A program made the position numbers and the translations under genes. A model generated the notes under the pieces. The model was not told the DNA's origin. It worked only from the letters and a program-made list of their open reading frames with translations, and ran no database searches. Shown here one piece after another: positions 8,901 through 18,496 of a stretch of 64,000 nucleotides of DNA. Every line of letters begins with the position of its first letter. Position 1 is the first letter of the stretch. Source of the stretch: an uncultured Paracoccaceae bacterium (GTDB lineage: Bacteria > Pseudomonadota > Alphaproteobacteria > Rhodobacterales > Rhodobacteraceae); contig CANMWG010000002.1 in NCBI GenBank assembly GCA_947501555.1, forward strand, positions 258,224 to 322,223. Direction: 5' to 3'.

Positions 8901-10258
8901 TTACGAGCAGGCCCTTTACGTTTGTTCGCGCTACGCTTGCCACGCAATTGAGACTTCTCAATCAGGCCTTCGTATTGATGTGCCACCAGATGAGACTGGA
9001 TTTGTTGGATGGTGTCCATACCCACAGATACAATAATCAAAATCGATGTCCCACCAAAGTAGAACGGAATGGACAGCTCAGCACGGATAATCTCGGGCAA
9101 CAGGGCGACAAGGGCCAGATAGCCAGACCCCAGAACCAGAATGCGGGTGACAACATAATCCAGGTATTCTTCGGTTTTCTTACCAGGGCGAATACCAGGT
9201 ACAAAACCATTCTGGTTCTTGAGGTTCTCGGCCACGTCTTCGGTCTTAAAGGCAACCTCACGGGTGTAGAAATACGTGAAGAAAATGATCATGCCGCCAA
9301 AGAAGATCAGGTAAAGCGGCTGACCGGGGCCAAACAGGGCCAGAATAGTCGACATAACCGGGCCAGAAGTGCCACCGCTAAACGTGCTGATCGTTGTTGG
9401 CAGAAGCAACAGAGCCGAAGCAAAGATCGCTGGGATCACACCGGCAGGGTTCACTTTGATCGGCAAATGACTGGTTGAGCCGTCATAGACCTTCATGCCG
9501 CGTTGCTGGCGAGGGTACTGAATATGGATCTTACGAAGCGACCGCTCCATGAAGACCACAAAGGTCAGCACAACAGCAAGCATGATGATGATCCCAACCA
9601 CGACAGCAGGACTGATGGCACCAGACCGGCCCTGGCTCAGGAATTGGGCCATCGCGGCGGGGATTTCAGCGATGATGCCAACGAAGATGATCAGCGAGAT
9701 ACCATTCCCGATACCCCGGGCGGTGATCTGCTCACCCAACCACATCAGGAACATGCAGCCGCCCACAATGGTGATGACGGTGGATGCTTGGAAAAACAGG
9801 CCTGGATCAGCGGCAAGACCACCGGCCTCAAGACTGACAGCCAAACCATAGGCTTGCGCTGTAGCAAGGACGACAGTCCCATAGCGCGTGTATTGGTTCA
9901 TCTTGCGACGCCCCTGCTCACCCTCTTTCTTGAGGTTCTTCAGCGGCTCATACATCGAGCCCAGCAACTGCATCACAATAGAGGCCGAGATGTAGGGCAT
10001 AATTCCGAGCGTAAAGATCGCCATACGGGACAAGGCACCGCCGGTGAACATGGACAGAATGCCGCCAATACCGGCCTGCGCATCTTCCATGAACTGCTGC
10101 AGGGCAAGCGCATCGATACCGGGAACCGGGATGAATGTGCCAAGACGGTAGATGATCAGCAAACCGATCGTAAACAGGATGCGCTGCCGAAGTTCAGTTG
10201 CTTTGCCGAAGGCGCTCCAACTGACGTTGGCTGCCATTTGCTCTGCTGCAGAAGCCAT
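8897..10258 (-). CDS. secY: Preprotein translocase subunit SecY
   Basis: A 453-aa channel subunit of the Sec translocon in the inner membrane, with ten predicted membrane helices. Family signatures include the TM1-plug region [24 protein letters not shown]-like sequence ([21 protein letters not shown]) and the cytoplasmic loop [11 protein letters not shown]. The start [14 protein letters not shown] is used; an internal Met at residue 8 is a possible alternative. It follows rplO and overlaps adk. Confidence 0.96.
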   Translation of the reverse strand: MASAAEQMAANVSWSAFGKATELRQRILFTIGLLIIYRLGTFIPVPGIDALALQQFMEDAQAGIGGILSMFTGGALSRMAIFTLGIMPYISASIVMQLLGSMYEPLKNLKKEGEQGRRKMNQYTRYGTVVLATAQAYGLAVSLEAGGLAADPGLFFQASTVITIVGGCMFLMWLGEQITARGIGNGISLIIFVGIIAEIPAAMAQFLSQGRSGAISPAVVVGIIIMLAVVLTFVVFMERSLRKIHIQYPRQQRGMKVYDGSTSHLPIKVNPAGVIPAIFASALLLLPTTISTFSGGTSGPVMSTILALFGPGQPLYLIFFGGMIIFFTYFYTREVAFKTEDVAENLKNQNGFVPGIRPGKKTEEYLDYVVTRILVLGSGYLALVALLPEIIRAELSIPFYFGGTSILIIVSVGMDTIQQIQSHLVAHQYEGLIEKSQLRGKRSANKRKGPARK

Positions 10259-10363
10259 ATGGGTCTCTTTTCATGCTAAACGCCGCGACACCGTTTCCCG
10301 GTGCGCGGCGTTTGGGAAAACTCGAGAAGGTATGTAAGCGACGGTTGCGCCGCTCACAAGGTC

Positions 10364-10837
10364 TTACTCAGCCGCTGCCGGTGTTGTGACGGTCAGTGAA
10401 CCGCCAGCTTTTGCGACAGCGTCGATGGCACCCTTGGATGCACCAGTGACCGTGATAGTGGCTTTGGCTTTGAAATCGCCTTTGGCCAGCACACGAATGC
10501 CGTCCTTTTTGCGACGCACCAGACCGGAGGCGATCAATGCATCCTCGGTGATGTCAGCTTTAGGATCGATCTTGCCTTCGTCGATAAATTTCTGGATCAG
10601 ACCCAGGTTCACAACGGAAAATGCCTTGCGGTTGGGCTTGCTAAAGCCACGCTTTGGCAGACGTTGGTACAAAGGCATCTGGCCGCCCTCGTAGCCACCA
10701 ATGGCTACACCGGAACGGGATTTTTGACCCTTGATACCACGGCCACCGGTCTTACCCATGCCCGAACCCGGACCACGGCCAATACGCTTCTTGCGCTGGG
10801 TGGCGCCTGGGTTGTCGGAAAGTTCATTCAGTTTCAT
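10364..10837 (-). CDS. rplO: 50S ribosomal protein L15
   Basis: A 157-aa L15 with the typical start [21 protein letters not shown], the Gly-rich [15 protein letters not shown] and [17 protein letters not shown]. The ATG has AAAAGGAGAAG upstream. In most bacteria it follows rpmD directly; here about 1.9 kb on the other strand separates them, and rplO starts a new transcription unit with its own promoter about 95 bp upstream. Confidence 0.97.
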   Translation of the reverse strand: MKLNELSDNPGATQRKKRIGRGPGSGMGKTGGRGIKGQKSRSGVAIGGYEGGQMPLYQRLPKRGFSKPNRKAFSVVNLGLIQKFIDEGKIDPKADITEDALIASGLVRRKKDGIRVLAKGDFKAKATITVTGASKGAIDAVAKAGGSLTVTTPAAAE

Positions 10838-10931
10838 GTCGCTTCTCCTTTTGCCGGAATTGGCCCCCAGCGACGGGAGCGGCCAAACACGGCGTTACAT
10901 CTGAGTCGGATTTTTGGCGTCCGACTGGGGG

Positions 10932-10960
10932 CGTATAGACGGGACGCACAGTTCGGTCAA
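10932..10960 (-). promoter_or_regulatory. Promoter of the rplO-secY-adk-rpsM-rpsK-rpoA-rplQ unit
   Basis: On the minus strand TTGACC and TATACG are separated by exactly 17 bp and lie about 95 bp before the rplO start. The elements are close to the sigma-70 consensus and match the promoters seen before rpsL, rpsJ and rpmC. Confidence 0.85.
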
Positions 10961-11095
10961 GAAGTGCAACTGATGGGAGGATAGACAGTTATATATGGTC
11001 ACCCGGTTTCTTGCCAATTTTTCGCATCAATCACAATTGCGGTTGGCATTGAGACCAAATCGATTCACAATTCAGCGATTGTAAGGGAGCCCCCA

Positions 11096-11389
11096 ATGAA
11101 ATCCGAACGTTTGCGTCAAATCGCAATGATGAAGCTTGGCGTCCGCCCTTCGGAAATGCCTCTGGACGACATGCTGGTCAGCACGCCTGGATTTTTCAAC
11201 AATAAGAACGCTGTAAATGCCGAAAACGGCATCGCTGATGTGTACGTCAAAGGTCCACTGTCGGGCCGGGTTTGCGGTATTTGGGCTGTTGATAGGGATA
11301 AATCGAATGTCAGTGACGCACGACATTTCGATGTCGATGGGGCTGTAATCAGAAGCTTTGACCACAAACTGGATCTAACCCTGTCATGA
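11096..11389 (+). CDS. Small uncharacterised protein coupled to a glycosyltransferase
   Basis: A 97-aa protein I do not recognise. It has no signal peptide, membrane helix or obvious repeat. The N-terminus is Met- and charge-rich (MKSERLRQIAMMKLG), and the middle reads ADVYVKGPLSGRVCGIWAVD, which could be a small beta-rich fold. A GGGAG ribosome-binding site precedes the ATG. Its last bases overlap the start of the glycosyltransferase (ATGA), so the two are almost certainly translated together. Both are on the strand opposite to the ribosomal genes. Confidence 0.6.
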   Translation: MKSERLRQIAMMKLGVRPSEMPLDDMLVSTPGFFNNKNAVNAENGIADVYVKGPLSGRVCGIWAVDRDKSNVSDARHFDVDGAVIRSFDHKLDLTLS

Positions 11390-12543
11390 CTAAGATTTGC
11401 ATCGCCACAGGTAGTTATTTTCACCCGCAAGAAACGCAAATCGGGTTTCATGCCCAGAATCTTTTTGGTGGAAATGTCTGCATCTTGCATGAACACCCAA
11501 TGGACAGTGATCCTTTTGGGTTAGAGCACCACGCATGGATGCCGCCCAAAGGCAAGAAAAGCACAAGATCTGAGAAACTCGCCCTGCTTGCTGCAAAAGT
11601 CAGAAACATTGCAAAGCACCGCACGGCGCGGGTCCCCTACGGGCAAATACGGAATGACCTTGTTACGTTTTTAGACAAAACAGCCCCCGACGCAATTCTA
11701 GCCGAATTTGGAAATGTTGGGCTGCGAATAGCACCTGTTGCTAAACAAATAGGCCTGCCGGTCTTCACCTATTTTCGGGGCGCTGACGCTTCATCACAGC
11801 TGCGGATCCCTCTGCGCGCCGCTGGGTATCGACGCATGATGGGGCACCTCGACGGCGTTTTTTCCGTTTCGCAGTTTCTGCTTGACGAATTGGCGGCAAC
11901 TGGTGTGCGGCATGCAAACAGCCACGTTGTGCCAAGCGGGGTCAACACCGACCTGTTCGTACCCTCGAAAAAGAAAAAGGGGAGCTTTCTGACAGTCGGG
12001 CGGTTTGTCGAAAAAAAGCGACCCGACATCACGGTGAAAGCGTTTTGTTTGAATGCACAGAAAACTGATGGAATCTCACTCGACATGGTCGGCGACGGCC
12101 CCATGCTGGACCAATGCAAATCCATTGTCCAAGATTTCGAAATGGGGCACCGGGTGACTTTTCACGGCGCACGGCCGCATCCCTATGTCCAAGAGATGCT
12201 AGGTCAGTCTGAAGTGTTTCTGCAGCATTCTGTCCGGGCGAAAAATGGCAATACCGAGGGATTGCCAACCGCAATTCAAGAGGCAATGTCATGTGGGCTA
12301 GCAATCGTTTCCACGCGACATGCGGGCATACCCGAGGCGGTCATTGAAGGCGAAAATGGGCATTTGGTTGAAGAGGGCGACTTCGATGGCTTTACCGCAG
12401 CGATTGGGCGTGTCGCAGAAAACCTCTCGGGCCTTCCCGAAATAGCCGCACGGAACAGAGAGAAGGCGCTCGCACGATACGACAACAGGAAACTGATCAA
12501 AGTTGTCGAGCGGGAAATTGAGGCTGTCCTGCAGGCGAAATAG
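11386..12543 (+). CDS. Glycosyltransferase family 4 (GT-B fold)
   Basis: A 385-aa enzyme with two Rossmann-like halves. The C-terminal half carries the family hallmarks: FLTVGRFVEKKRPDI, VGDGPMLDQC, VTFHGARPH and the E-x7-E motif EGLPTAIQEAMSCG near residue 291, followed by the usual VSTRHAGIPEAV and ENGHLVEEGD. Such retaining enzymes move a nucleotide-activated sugar onto a glycan or lipid; donor and acceptor are unknown. There is no signal peptide. It forms a two-gene unit with the 97-aa gene and interrupts the spc operon between rpmD and rplO. Confidence 0.88.
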   Translation: MTKICIATGSYFHPQETQIGFHAQNLFGGNVCILHEHPMDSDPFGLEHHAWMPPKGKKSTRSEKLALLAAKVRNIAKHRTARVPYGQIRNDLVTFLDKTAPDAILAEFGNVGLRIAPVAKQIGLPVFTYFRGADASSQLRIPLRAAGYRRMMGHLDGVFSVSQFLLDELAATGVRHANSHVVPSGVNTDLFVPSKKKKGSFLTVGRFVEKKRPDITVKAFCLNAQKTDGISLDMVGDGPMLDQCKSIVQDFEMGHRVTFHGARPHPYVQEMLGQSEVFLQHSVRAKNGNTEGLPTAIQEAMSCGLAIVSTRHAGIPEAVIEGENGHLVEEGDFDGFTAAIGRVAENLSGLPEIAARNREKALARYDNRKLIKVVEREIEAVLQAK

Positions 12544-12634
12544 GCGCCCAAGACAAAGCCGGTCGAACGAACGATCTGGGACCTGCCGGGTCCAGCGAAA
12601 ACATCGCTACCATCGTCTTTCCAAGTGTTCCAAA

Positions 12635-12667
12635 CAAAAAACGCCCCGCAGTTCCCTGCGAGGCGTT
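12635..12667 (-). terminator. Intrinsic terminator after rpmD
   Basis: On the minus strand AACGCCTCGCAG pairs with CTGCGGGGCGTT around a 4-nt loop and is followed by TTTTTT. It ends the rpmC-to-rpmD unit about 35 bp after the rpmD stop. It may also slow readthrough from the convergent glycosyltransferase gene. Confidence 0.9.
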
Positions 12668-12674
12668 TCAAACC

Positions 12675-12696
12675 GTAGGTCGGGGTTTTCCCCGAC
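12675..12696. repeat. Short palindrome, GTCGGGG type
   Basis: GTAG followed by GTCGGGG-TTTT-CCCCGAC, 6 bp from the rpmD stop and just before its terminator. It belongs to the same dispersed family as the palindromes at 24414, 29210 and 13584. Confidence 0.8.
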
Positions 12697-12702
12697 TCCG
12701 AC

Positions 12703-12891
12703 TTAGCCTTTTTCTTCGATGATCTCGACCATATGGCTGATCGAATTCACCATACCACGGACGGAAGGAGTATCTTCCAGCTCTTTGGTGCGGTTCATCT
12801 TGTTCAGGCCCAGACCGATCAGCGTAGCACGCTGTTTGGCAGGGCGGCGGATCGGGGAACCGATCTGCTTGACGACGATTGTTTTAGCCAT
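12703..12891 (-). CDS. rpmD: 50S ribosomal protein L30
   Basis: A 62-aa L30, the normal bacterial length, with [26 protein letters not shown]-type sequence in which the IGSPIRRP and LGLNKMN blocks are the family signature. TAAGGAG precedes the ATG. It ends the spc half-operon here, since a terminator and an inserted opposite-strand pair follow. Confidence 0.97.
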   Translation of the reverse strand: MAKTIVVKQIGSPIRRPAKQRATLIGLGLNKMNRTKELEDTPSVRGMVNSISHMVEIIEEKG

Positions 12892-12904
12892 CTGTCAGGT
12901 CTCC

Positions 12905-13486
12905 TTACGCGTCAGCTTCAGCAGGGGCAGCGGCCGGAGCCTCGTCCCGCTTGGGCAGAATGTCAGCAACCTTCTTGCCGCGACGCTGTGCGACGTTGCG
13001 TGGGGATTGCTCTTTGGTCAGGCCATTCATTGTGGCGCGGATCATGTTGTAAGGGTTCTGCGAACCGATAGATTTTGATACAACGTCCTTGACGCCCAGC
13101 ATTTCGAATACGGCACGCATTGGACCACCGGCGATGATACCAGTACCCTCAGGGGCTGTGCGCATGACCACTTTACCAGCGCCGTGACGGCCCTCGATGT
13201 CGTGGTGCAATGTGCGGCCGTCGCGGAGTGCGACGCGGATCATCTGACGCTTGGCTTGCTCAGTGGCTTTGCGGATTGCTTCAGGAACTTCTTTCGCTTT
13301 CCCTTTGCCAAAGCCGACACGGCCTTTTTGGTCGCCAACAACGACCAAAGCTGCGAAGCCAAAGCGCTTACCACCTTTGACGGTCTTGGAAACCCGGTTG
13401 ATCGCGACCAGACGGTCTGCAAACTCAGGTGCTTGTTCTTCACGGCGGCCACGGCCACCGCCACGTTTGTTTTCACGTTCTGCCAT
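12905..13486 (-). CDS. rpsE: 30S ribosomal protein S5
   Basis: A 193-aa S5 from the ATG at 13486 ([15 protein letters not shown]). The frame runs 22 codons further upstream without conserved sequence. Family blocks are [36 protein letters not shown] and [18 protein letters not shown]5 contributes to decoding accuracy at the mRNA entry channel. The C-terminus has a basic then Ala-rich extension ([11 protein letters not shown]). Confidence 0.96.
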   Translation of the reverse strand: MAERENKRGGGRGRREEQAPEFADRLVAINRVSKTVKGGKRFGFAALVVVGDQKGRVGFGKGKAKEVPEAIRKATEQAKRQMIRVALRDGRTLHHDIEGRHGAGKVVMRTAPEGTGIIAGGPMRAVFEMLGVKDVVSKSIGSQNPYNMIRATMNGLTKEQSPRNVAQRRGKKVADILPKRDEAPAAAPAEADA

Positions 13487-13583
13487 TGATGGCGTCCTTT
13501 TGTCGTTGCCCGAAGGCGTTGTCCAATCGCGGTAGCGGATGCCCCGGATCATCGAAACCGGGGCGAACCCCGGCTTGCATTGT

Positions 13584-13609
13584 GTAAGATGGGTTTAAAC
13601 CCATCTTAC
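13584..13609. repeat. Perfect 26-bp palindrome, GATGGGT type (second copy)
   Basis: Identical to the palindrome at 6069-6094 and lying 3 bp from the rplR stop codon. A CCGGGG-CGAA-CCCCGG hairpin at 13558-13573 lies directly beside it, as in the tandem element at 29189-29231. Confidence 0.9.
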
Positions 13610-13612
13610 GCC

Positions 13613-13978
13613 TTATATCTTCAGTCCACCTTCACGGGCAGCCTCGGCCAAAGCCTTGATCTTGCCGTGAAACAGGAAACCGCCACGGTCGAAAAACGCT
13701 TGCTCGACGCCGGCTTTCTTGGCGCGTTCTGCGATTGCAGCACCCACCTTGGTCGCGGCTTCGATGTTGTTCTTGCCGAACACGCCCAGATCTTTTTCGA
13801 GCGATGAAGCGGACGCGATTGTCACGCCGTTCACATCGTCGATCAGCTGGACGCTGATGTTTTTGTTGCTGCGGTGGACAGACAACCGGGCACGGCCCTG
13901 GTTGGCTGTGACGCCACGCAACTTGTTCCGAACGCGCATACGGCGCTTGAGAAACAGAGTTCTTTTGCTGTTTGCCAT
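13613..13978 (-). CDS. rplR: 50S ribosomal protein L18
   Basis: A 121-aa L18, which with L5 binds 5S rRNA. The N-terminal basic segment ([18 protein letters not shown]), [20 protein letters not shown] and [26 protein letters not shown] are the usual family blocks. Its ATG shares one base with the rplF stop (TAATG), implying translational coupling. The gap to rpsE is 126 bp and holds the palindromic repeats. Confidence 0.97.
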   Translation of the reverse strand: MANSKRTLFLKRRMRVRNKLRGVTANQGRARLSVHRSNKNISVQLIDDVNGVTIASASSLEKDLGVFGKNNIEAATKVGAAIAERAKKAGVEQAFFDRGGFLFHGKIKALAEAAREGGLKI

Positions 13979-14511
13979 TACTTCTTCTTCCCTTCTTTAC
14001 GGAAGATATATTCGCCTTTGTACTTGATCCCTTTGCCCTTGTAGGGCTCGGGCTTACGCCAAGCACGAATATTCGCCGCAACCTGACCAACCTGCTGCTC
14101 GTCGATACCTTCGACGATCACATCAGTTGGCTTTGGTGCTGTGACAGTGACGCCTTCAGGCACTTCAAAGTTGACGTCATGGGAATAGCCCAGCGACAGC
14201 TTCAAAACATTGCCCTGCATCTGTGCACGGTAACCAACACCGGAAAGCTCAAGCTCTTTCTTGAAGCCTTCCGAGACGCCAGTGGCCAAGTTCGCAACCA
14301 TCGTGCGGCTCATGCCCCACTGCTGGCGGGCGCGCTTGGACTTACCGCGAGGTTCCACAGTGACGACGTTGCCGTCAACGCTGATGGTCACATCGTCAGT
14401 TGCTTTAAAGGTCCGGGTCCCCTTGGGGCCTTTCACTTCAACGGTCTGACCTGACACAGAGGCGGTAACGCCTGATGGCAGCTCAACCGGTTTTTTACCA
14501 ATACGAGACAT
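13978..14511 (-). CDS. rplF: 50S ribosomal protein L6
   Basis: A 177-aa L6, a two-domain protein near the factor-binding site. [15 protein letters not shown] at the start and the C-terminal [16 protein letters not shown] signature identify it. The gene lies 9 bp after rpsH and overlaps rplR by one base. Confidence 0.98.
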   Translation of the reverse strand: MSRIGKKPVELPSGVTASVSGQTVEVKGPKGTRTFKATDDVTISVDGNVVTVEPRGKSKRARQQWGMSRTMVANLATGVSEGFKKELELSGVGYRAQMQGNVLKLSLGYSHDVNFEVPEGVTVTAPKPTDVIVEGIDEQQVGQVAANIRAWRKPEPYKGKGIKYKGEYIFRKEGKKK

Positions 14512-14520
14512 GATGTTTCC

Positions 14521-14913
14521 TTAGAATACAGTGCAGAGCACTTCACCACCAACATTGGCAGCACGTGCTTTTGCATCCGACATCACACCCTGCGAGGTGG
14601 AGACAATCGACACACCCAAGCCCTGACGGACGGTTGGGATGTCATCAGCGCCCAGGTAAACGCGACGGCCAGGCTTTGAAACCCGCTTCACTTCACGAAT
14701 AACAGGGGTGCCCTCGTAGTATTTCAGCTCGATGTTGAAAGCAGGATGGCCATCTTTGCCGTCCTTCTTTTCGTAGCCGCGGATGTAGCCTTCGTCGGAA
14801 AGCACATCCAGGACCCAACCACGCAGTTTGGACGCAGGTGTTTCCACCACTGCCTTACCGCGCATCTGGCCGTTACGGATACGTGTGAGCATATCACCGA
14901 TAGGATCGTTCAT
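14521..14913 (-). CDS. rpsH: 30S ribosomal protein S8
   Basis: A 130-aa S8, a primary 16S rRNA binder and, in enterobacteria, a repressor of the spc operon. [17 protein letters not shown], the central [21 protein letters not shown] and the C-terminal [16 protein letters not shown] are typical. No S8-binding structure was worked out in this operon. Confidence 0.98.
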   Translation of the reverse strand: MNDPIGDMLTRIRNGQMRGKAVVETPASKLRGWVLDVLSDEGYIRGYEKKDGKDGHPAFNIELKYYEGTPVIREVKRVSKPGRRVYLGADDIPTVRQGLGVSIVSTSQGVMSDAKARAANVGGEVLCTVF

Positions 14914-14925
14914 AATATGTGCTCC

Positions 14926-15231
14926 TTACCAGCTTGACTTGACCATGCCGGGGATCTCGCCATTGGAACCAAGGTCCCGCAGCGCAATCCGGCTGATCTT
15001 CAGTTTACGGTAATAGGCGTGTGGACGCCCGGTGAGCTGGCAACGGTTGTGCAAACGGGTCGCAGAAGAATTGCGGGGAAGCTTGGCAAGCTCAAGAGTT
15101 GCCTTAAAGCGCTCTTCCACAGGGACTTCTTTGTCGTTGATGATTGCCTTCAAGGCGGCACGCTTTTCGGCATACTGCTTGACCAGCTTTTCACGCTTCA
15201 CTTCGCGTGCGATCATGGATTTCTTAGCCAT
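14926..15231 (-). CDS. rpsN: 30S ribosomal protein S14 (zinc-independent form)
   Basis: A 101-aa long S14. The segment [20 protein letters not shown] carries only one of the cysteines of the short zinc-ribbon form, so this is the C-minus type that needs no zinc. Start [16 protein letters not shown]. It lies between rplE and rpsH as in the standard spc operon. Confidence 0.97.
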   Translation of the reverse strand: MAKKSMIAREVKREKLVKQYAEKRAALKAIINDKEVPVEERFKATLELAKLPRNSSATRLHNRCQLTGRPHAYYRKLKISRIALRDLGSNGEIPGMVKSSW

Positions 15232-15244
15232 ATCTAATTTCCCC

Positions 15245-15808
15245 TCAGCTGTTGAACGGCATGTTGAACGCTTTCAACAGTGCCTTTGCTTCAGCGTCAG
15301 TGTTCGCTGTTGTGCAGATAACGATGTCCATGCCCCAGTTCTCATCGATCTTGTCAAAGTCGATCTCGGGGAACACCAGATGCTCTTTCAGGCCCGTGGC
15401 ATAGTTGCCGCGACCGTCGAAAGATTTGCCAGAGACGCCGCGGAAGTCACGGATACGAGGCATAGCAACAGTGATCAAACGATCCAGGAATTCAAACATG
15501 CGGTCGCCACGCAAAGTCACCTTTGCACCCAAAGGCATGTCTTCACGAACGCGGAAACCAGCGATGGACTTCTTTGCGCGTGTTGTCATGGCCTTCTGAC
15601 CGGCGATGGTTGTCAGATCTTCCTGTGCGGATTTTGCTTTCTTGCTGTCACGGACAGCCGCAGCACCACAGCCGATGTTCAGAACAATCTTGTCCAACTT
15701 CGGGATCTGCATCTCGTTCTTGTAGCCGAACTCTTCCTTCATCGCAGCGCGAATTTTGGAATGATATTCAGTCTTCAGACGGGGGGTATAGTTTGCAGTA
15801 TCAAGCAT
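15245..15808 (-). CDS. rplE: 50S ribosomal protein L5
   Basis: A 187-aa L5 of the central protuberance, binding 5S rRNA. Recognised from [37 protein letters not shown] and the C-terminal [20 protein letters not shown]. The ATG overlaps the rplX stop by one base (TAATG). Confidence 0.98.
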   Translation of the reverse strand: MLDTANYTPRLKTEYHSKIRAAMKEEFGYKNEMQIPKLDKIVLNIGCGAAAVRDSKKAKSAQEDLTTIAGQKAMTTRAKKSIAGFRVREDMPLGAKVTLRGDRMFEFLDRLITVAMPRIRDFRGVSGKSFDGRGNYATGLKEHLVFPEIDFDKIDENWGMDIVICTTANTDAEAKALLKAFNMPFNS

Positions 15809-16113
15809 TAGATCGCATCCCCTGTTGTCTTGGCGAAACGGACCTTGTTGTCGCCATCCATACGGAAGCCAACGCGGGTCGCTTTGCCATTTGCATCAAC
15901 AATGGCCAGGTTGCTCAGCTGAATGGGCATCGCTTTTGGCGTACGGCCACCTTGTGAGGTCTGGGATTGCTTGGTGTGACGGATCGAAATGTTCAGACCG
16001 TCCACGATGGCTTTGCCGGATTTCGGGTCGATGCTGGAAATCGCGCCAGTCTTGCCTTTGTCCTTGCCAGTCAGAACGATGACATTGTCACCTTTACGGA
16101 GCTTAGCAGCCAT
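15808..16113 (-). CDS. rplX: 50S ribosomal protein L24
   Basis: A 101-aa L24, an assembly initiator protein with an N-terminal KOW motif ([19 protein letters not shown]) followed by [15 protein letters not shown]. It is coupled to rplN by a one-base stop/start overlap and to rplE in the same manner. Confidence 0.97.
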   Translation of the reverse strand: MAAKLRKGDNVIVLTGKDKGKTGAISSIDPKSGKAIVDGLNISIRHTKQSQTSQGGRTPKAMPIQLSNLAIVDANGKATRVGFRMDGDNKVRFAKTTGDAI

Positions 16114-16481
16114 TACAGCACCTCCGGAGCAAGTGAGATAATCTTCATGAAGTTCTTGGCGCGCAGCTCGCGAACAACTGGGCCAAAGATACGTGTACCC
16201 ATGGGCTCATTGTTGTTGTTGAGGATAACAGCAGCGTTGCTGTCAAAACGAATGGCTGTGCCATCGTCACGGCGAACTTCTTTGGCGGTGCGTACGACAA
16301 CGGCCTTACGGACGTCACCCTTCTTTACGCGACCGCGTGGAATGGCCTCTTTGACGGATACGACAATGATGTCTCCAACACTGGCGTAACGACGGTGAGA
16401 ACCACCCAGAACCTTGATGCACTGAACACGGCGTGCGCCGCTGTTGTCAGCAACATCCAGATTGGTCTGCATCTGGATCAT
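16113..16481 (-). CDS. rplN: 50S ribosomal protein L14
   Basis: A 122-aa L14, the exact common bacterial length, starting [21 protein letters not shown] and containing [21 protein letters not shown]. It sits at the subunit interface. The 161-bp gap to rpsQ is longer than usual for this operon and has no recognised gene. Confidence 0.98.
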   Translation of the reverse strand: MIQMQTNLDVADNSGARRVQCIKVLGGSHRRYASVGDIIVVSVKEAIPRGRVKKGDVRKAVVVRTAKEVRRDDGTAIRFDSNAAVILNNNNEPMGTRIFGPVVRELRAKNFMKIISLAPEVL

Positions 16482-16642
16482 TTGGTTTCCTTCCGACCTA
16501 TGAGCAAGTCCCGATTTCTGTCCGGGGGCCCAGGGTTTCGATTAATGGGATGCGATAGCAACGTCACGGGGCGCTCATCGGTTCCTGCCGGACCCTCCTC
16601 GCGAAAGCGAAGAAAGCCGTCAGGCTTGATTGAGCGTCCAGA

Positions 16643-16873
16643 TCAGCTGGCAATCACCTCCCAGCGTTTCGTTTTCGACTTTGGTGCACATTCCTGAATG
16701 CGAACTTGGTCGCCAACATTGAATGCGTTATTCTCATCATGAGCCCGATACTTCTTGGACTTACGAATGGTTTTCTGAAGCAGCGGGTGCTTATAACGAC
16801 GCTCGACTGATACGGTGACGGTCTGTGCGTTCTGGTTGCTTGTGACAACCCCGGCAAGGATACGCTTAGGCAT
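16643..16873 (-). CDS. rpsQ: 30S ribosomal protein S17
   Basis: A 76-aa S17 with the OB-fold sequence [39 protein letters not shown] and a [19 protein letters not shown]-terminus. It lies 2 bp after rpmC, and a CAGGCCTCCTTGG complement (AGGAGG) provides its ribosome-binding site. Confidence 0.97.
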   Translation of the reverse strand: MPKRILAGVVTSNQNAQTVTVSVERRYKHPLLQKTIRKSKKYRAHDENNAFNVGDQVRIQECAPKSKTKRWEVIAS

Positions 16874-16875
16874 TC

Positions 16876-17082
16876 TCAGGCCTCCTTGGCAGCGGCTGCT
16901 GCTTTTTCGTTCAGAATAGTTTTGACCTTGGCAGCGTTGCGGCGGGCCGCACGAATACCCGAGGTGTTCTCAAGCTGACCTGTGGCTTGCTGGAAGCGCA
17001 GGTTGAAGCTTTCTTTTTTCAGATTGACCAGCTCTTCACGGAGCTGATCGGGAGTTTTATCCCGCAGTTCATTGGCGTTCAT
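16876..17082 (-). CDS. rpmC: 50S ribosomal protein L29
   Basis: A 68-aa L29 beginning [18 protein letters not shown], with [25 protein letters not shown]. The frame is open 40 codons further upstream, but that extension covers the promoter and lacks conservation, so the ATG at 17082 is the start. It is the first gene of a separate unit here because about 7.4 kb of other genes lie between it and rplP. Confidence 0.95.
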   Translation of the reverse strand: MNANELRDKTPDQLREELVNLKKESFNLRFQQATGQLENTSGIRAARRNAAKVKTILNEKAAAAAKEA

Positions 17083-17161
17083 GCCATATTCCTTTGTCAA
17101 CATCACCGGCAGGCCGCAAGAGCGTGACCCGATTCCCGGTGGAGTGGGTGTAGAAGTGCGC

Positions 17162-17190
17162 CGTATAGGAGGGTTGGGGGCCTGTGGCAA
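17162..17190 (-). promoter_or_regulatory. Promoter of the rpmC-to-rpmD unit
   Basis: Minus-strand TTGCCA and TATACG with a 17-bp spacer, about 80 bp before the rpmC start. Its -10 hexamer is the same as in the rplO, rpsJ and rpsL promoters. Confidence 0.82.
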
Positions 17191-17228
17191 GGGGTGTTTC
17201 ACCCAATGTGGGAAACAAAGCCAATCCC

Positions 17229-17777
17229 TTAATACGCGATGGCTTCACACACCAAAATGCTGGTGCGGGATTGAAAGAAGTCTGGCCGGTAAGGCAACGC
17301 GACCCCAACGTCCTCGGGTGTTCGCTCAGTACAAACCCGAACCATGTCCCGGTCAACATCTATTGTGCCATTGAATATACGGGCACCTCTGGGGACCGGG
17401 CTGGGGGTTTCCCAGACCGTTTCATTGTCGATGGTCAATCGAAATCCCGTCTTTTCAGATTGGTCAGCAATTGTTCTGGGGCGAAAATCGATGACCTCAA
17501 AACGGATATCCCGCTCATCAATGACACAAGATGATGGATTACTACTCAGATCATACAAACTGGTTGGTCCTTGCGATTGGCCAGCTTGTCGAGACAACTG
17601 TCCGCCACCTATTTCGGTCCAAAAGACACGGATAAAAAAGTGCCGGTCGTACAAGGAGCCATCTAATGCGTAGCAATGTGCAAAAACTACGGAGCCCCAC
17701 TGATCAGCTTTAGCAGGGCCAGCCAGACAGGCGATCCAGAAAAACGGCATCGTAAGTAGAATAAATAGTTTAAGCAT
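17229..17777 (-). CDS. Uncharacterised exported protein
   Basis: A 182-aa protein with an N-terminal signal peptide ([20 protein letters not shown], cleavage probably after PAKA). The mature part has four cysteines (in [23 protein letters not shown] and LVCEAIAY), which could form disulfides in the periplasm. No known family was recognised. It ends about 40 bp before the rpmC promoter and is on the same strand, so readthrough into rpmC is possible. Confidence 0.6.
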   Translation of the reverse strand: MLKLFILLTMPFFWIACLAGPAKADQWGSVVFAHCYALDGSLYDRHFFIRVFWTEIGGGQLSRQAGQSQGPTSLYDLSSNPSSCVIDERDIRFEVIDFRPRTIADQSEKTGFRLTIDNETVWETPSPVPRGARIFNGTIDVDRDMVRVCTERTPEDVGVALPYRPDFFQSRTSILVCEAIAY

Positions 17778-17922
17778 AATGTCATTCCACGACTGTCAAT
17801 TTTGCAAAATACAACCATACACATCGCCCAGACGATAGGCCAAGCGACGCCCCACAGGTAGGCTCTTCGTAACAACCCTCGTTTCGGGCACTGCCCCCAA
17901 CTGTTTACCGAAACACAGCCGG

Positions 17923-18080
17923 GCGGTCCGCCGCCCGGAGGATGGCGAGCGACCCCATCAATCTGGCACTTTATGGTGGCCCATCATGTGGACCCATGCA
18001 GGCGGCACCGCAGCCCGCAAAATCGCCAACCCGCGGGACAGGCCGACGATCGCCCGGCGCCTGCGGCTTGATTCCGGGCG
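17923..18080. repeat. Dispersed repeat A (direct repeat flanking the ABM/MarR cassette)
   Basis: About 158 bp that resemble 18913-19047 in the same orientation. Shared blocks include GCACTTTATGG, ATCATGT, CAGGCG-CACCG, AGCCCGCAA, ATCGCC and TGCGGCTTGA, with one internal gap of about 22 bp. No coding function was recognised. It fills most of the 391-bp stretch between the exported-protein gene and the monooxygenase gene. Confidence 0.75.
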
Positions 18081-18111
18081 GGGTACTGCCTGAAGGCCGC
18101 TTAAAATTCGT

Positions 18112-18150
18112 TTGACAGGCAGCGTGCAGGCTATTTAATTATCGTGATAA
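18112..18150 (+). promoter_or_regulatory. Promoter and probable MarR operator for the ABM gene
   Basis: TTGACA (18112-18117) and TTAATT (18135-18140) are separated by 17 bp. A perfect 12-bp palindrome TTATCGTGATAA (18139-18150) overlaps the end of the -10 element, a typical place for a MarR-type repressor to bind. The MarR gene is the next but one downstream. Confidence 0.65.
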
Positions 18151-18168
18151 CCAAATAGGAGATCAGCA

Positions 18169-18462
18169 ATGTCATCCCCACTCTTCATCTTTGCCGAAAT
18201 CAAACCAAAAACCGCGCACTTTATAGACGCGCAGCAAGCCATCACCAACATCCTAGACCAAACCCGCGCTGAACGCGGATGCAAGTCGTTCAACCTGTTT
18301 GAATCGCCCGATCACAAGACGCTGTACCTCTTTGAAGAATGGGAAGATCAAAACGCACTCGACCAGCATCATGCCAAACCATACACGGTTTCGGTTTTCA
18401 AAGCCTACGAAGATTGGCTGGCAGAAACCCCACGTATCTTACCACTGCACAGCGTCGGCTAG
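18169..18462 (+). CDS. Antibiotic biosynthesis monooxygenase (ABM/YgiN-like) protein
   Basis: A 97-aa dimeric alpha-beta barrel protein of the ABM family, which includes quinol monooxygenases such as YgiN. Typical sequence: LFIFAEIKPK at the start, RAERGCKSFNLFESPD, and TLYLFEEWEDQNALDQHHAKPYT-like sequence in which FEEWED and the following HH are conserved. TAGGAG precedes the ATG. It is probably co-transcribed with the MarR gene that follows after 34 bp and repressed by it; quinone or phenolic stress would be the expected signal (inference). Confidence 0.82.
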   Translation: MSSPLFIFAEIKPKTAHFIDAQQAITNILDQTRAERGCKSFNLFESPDHKTLYLFEEWEDQNALDQHHAKPYTVSVFKAYEDWLAETPRILPLHSVG

Positions 18463-18496
18463 CAGCGTGTTTTTTCTACGTGAGCTGCCGACACGG

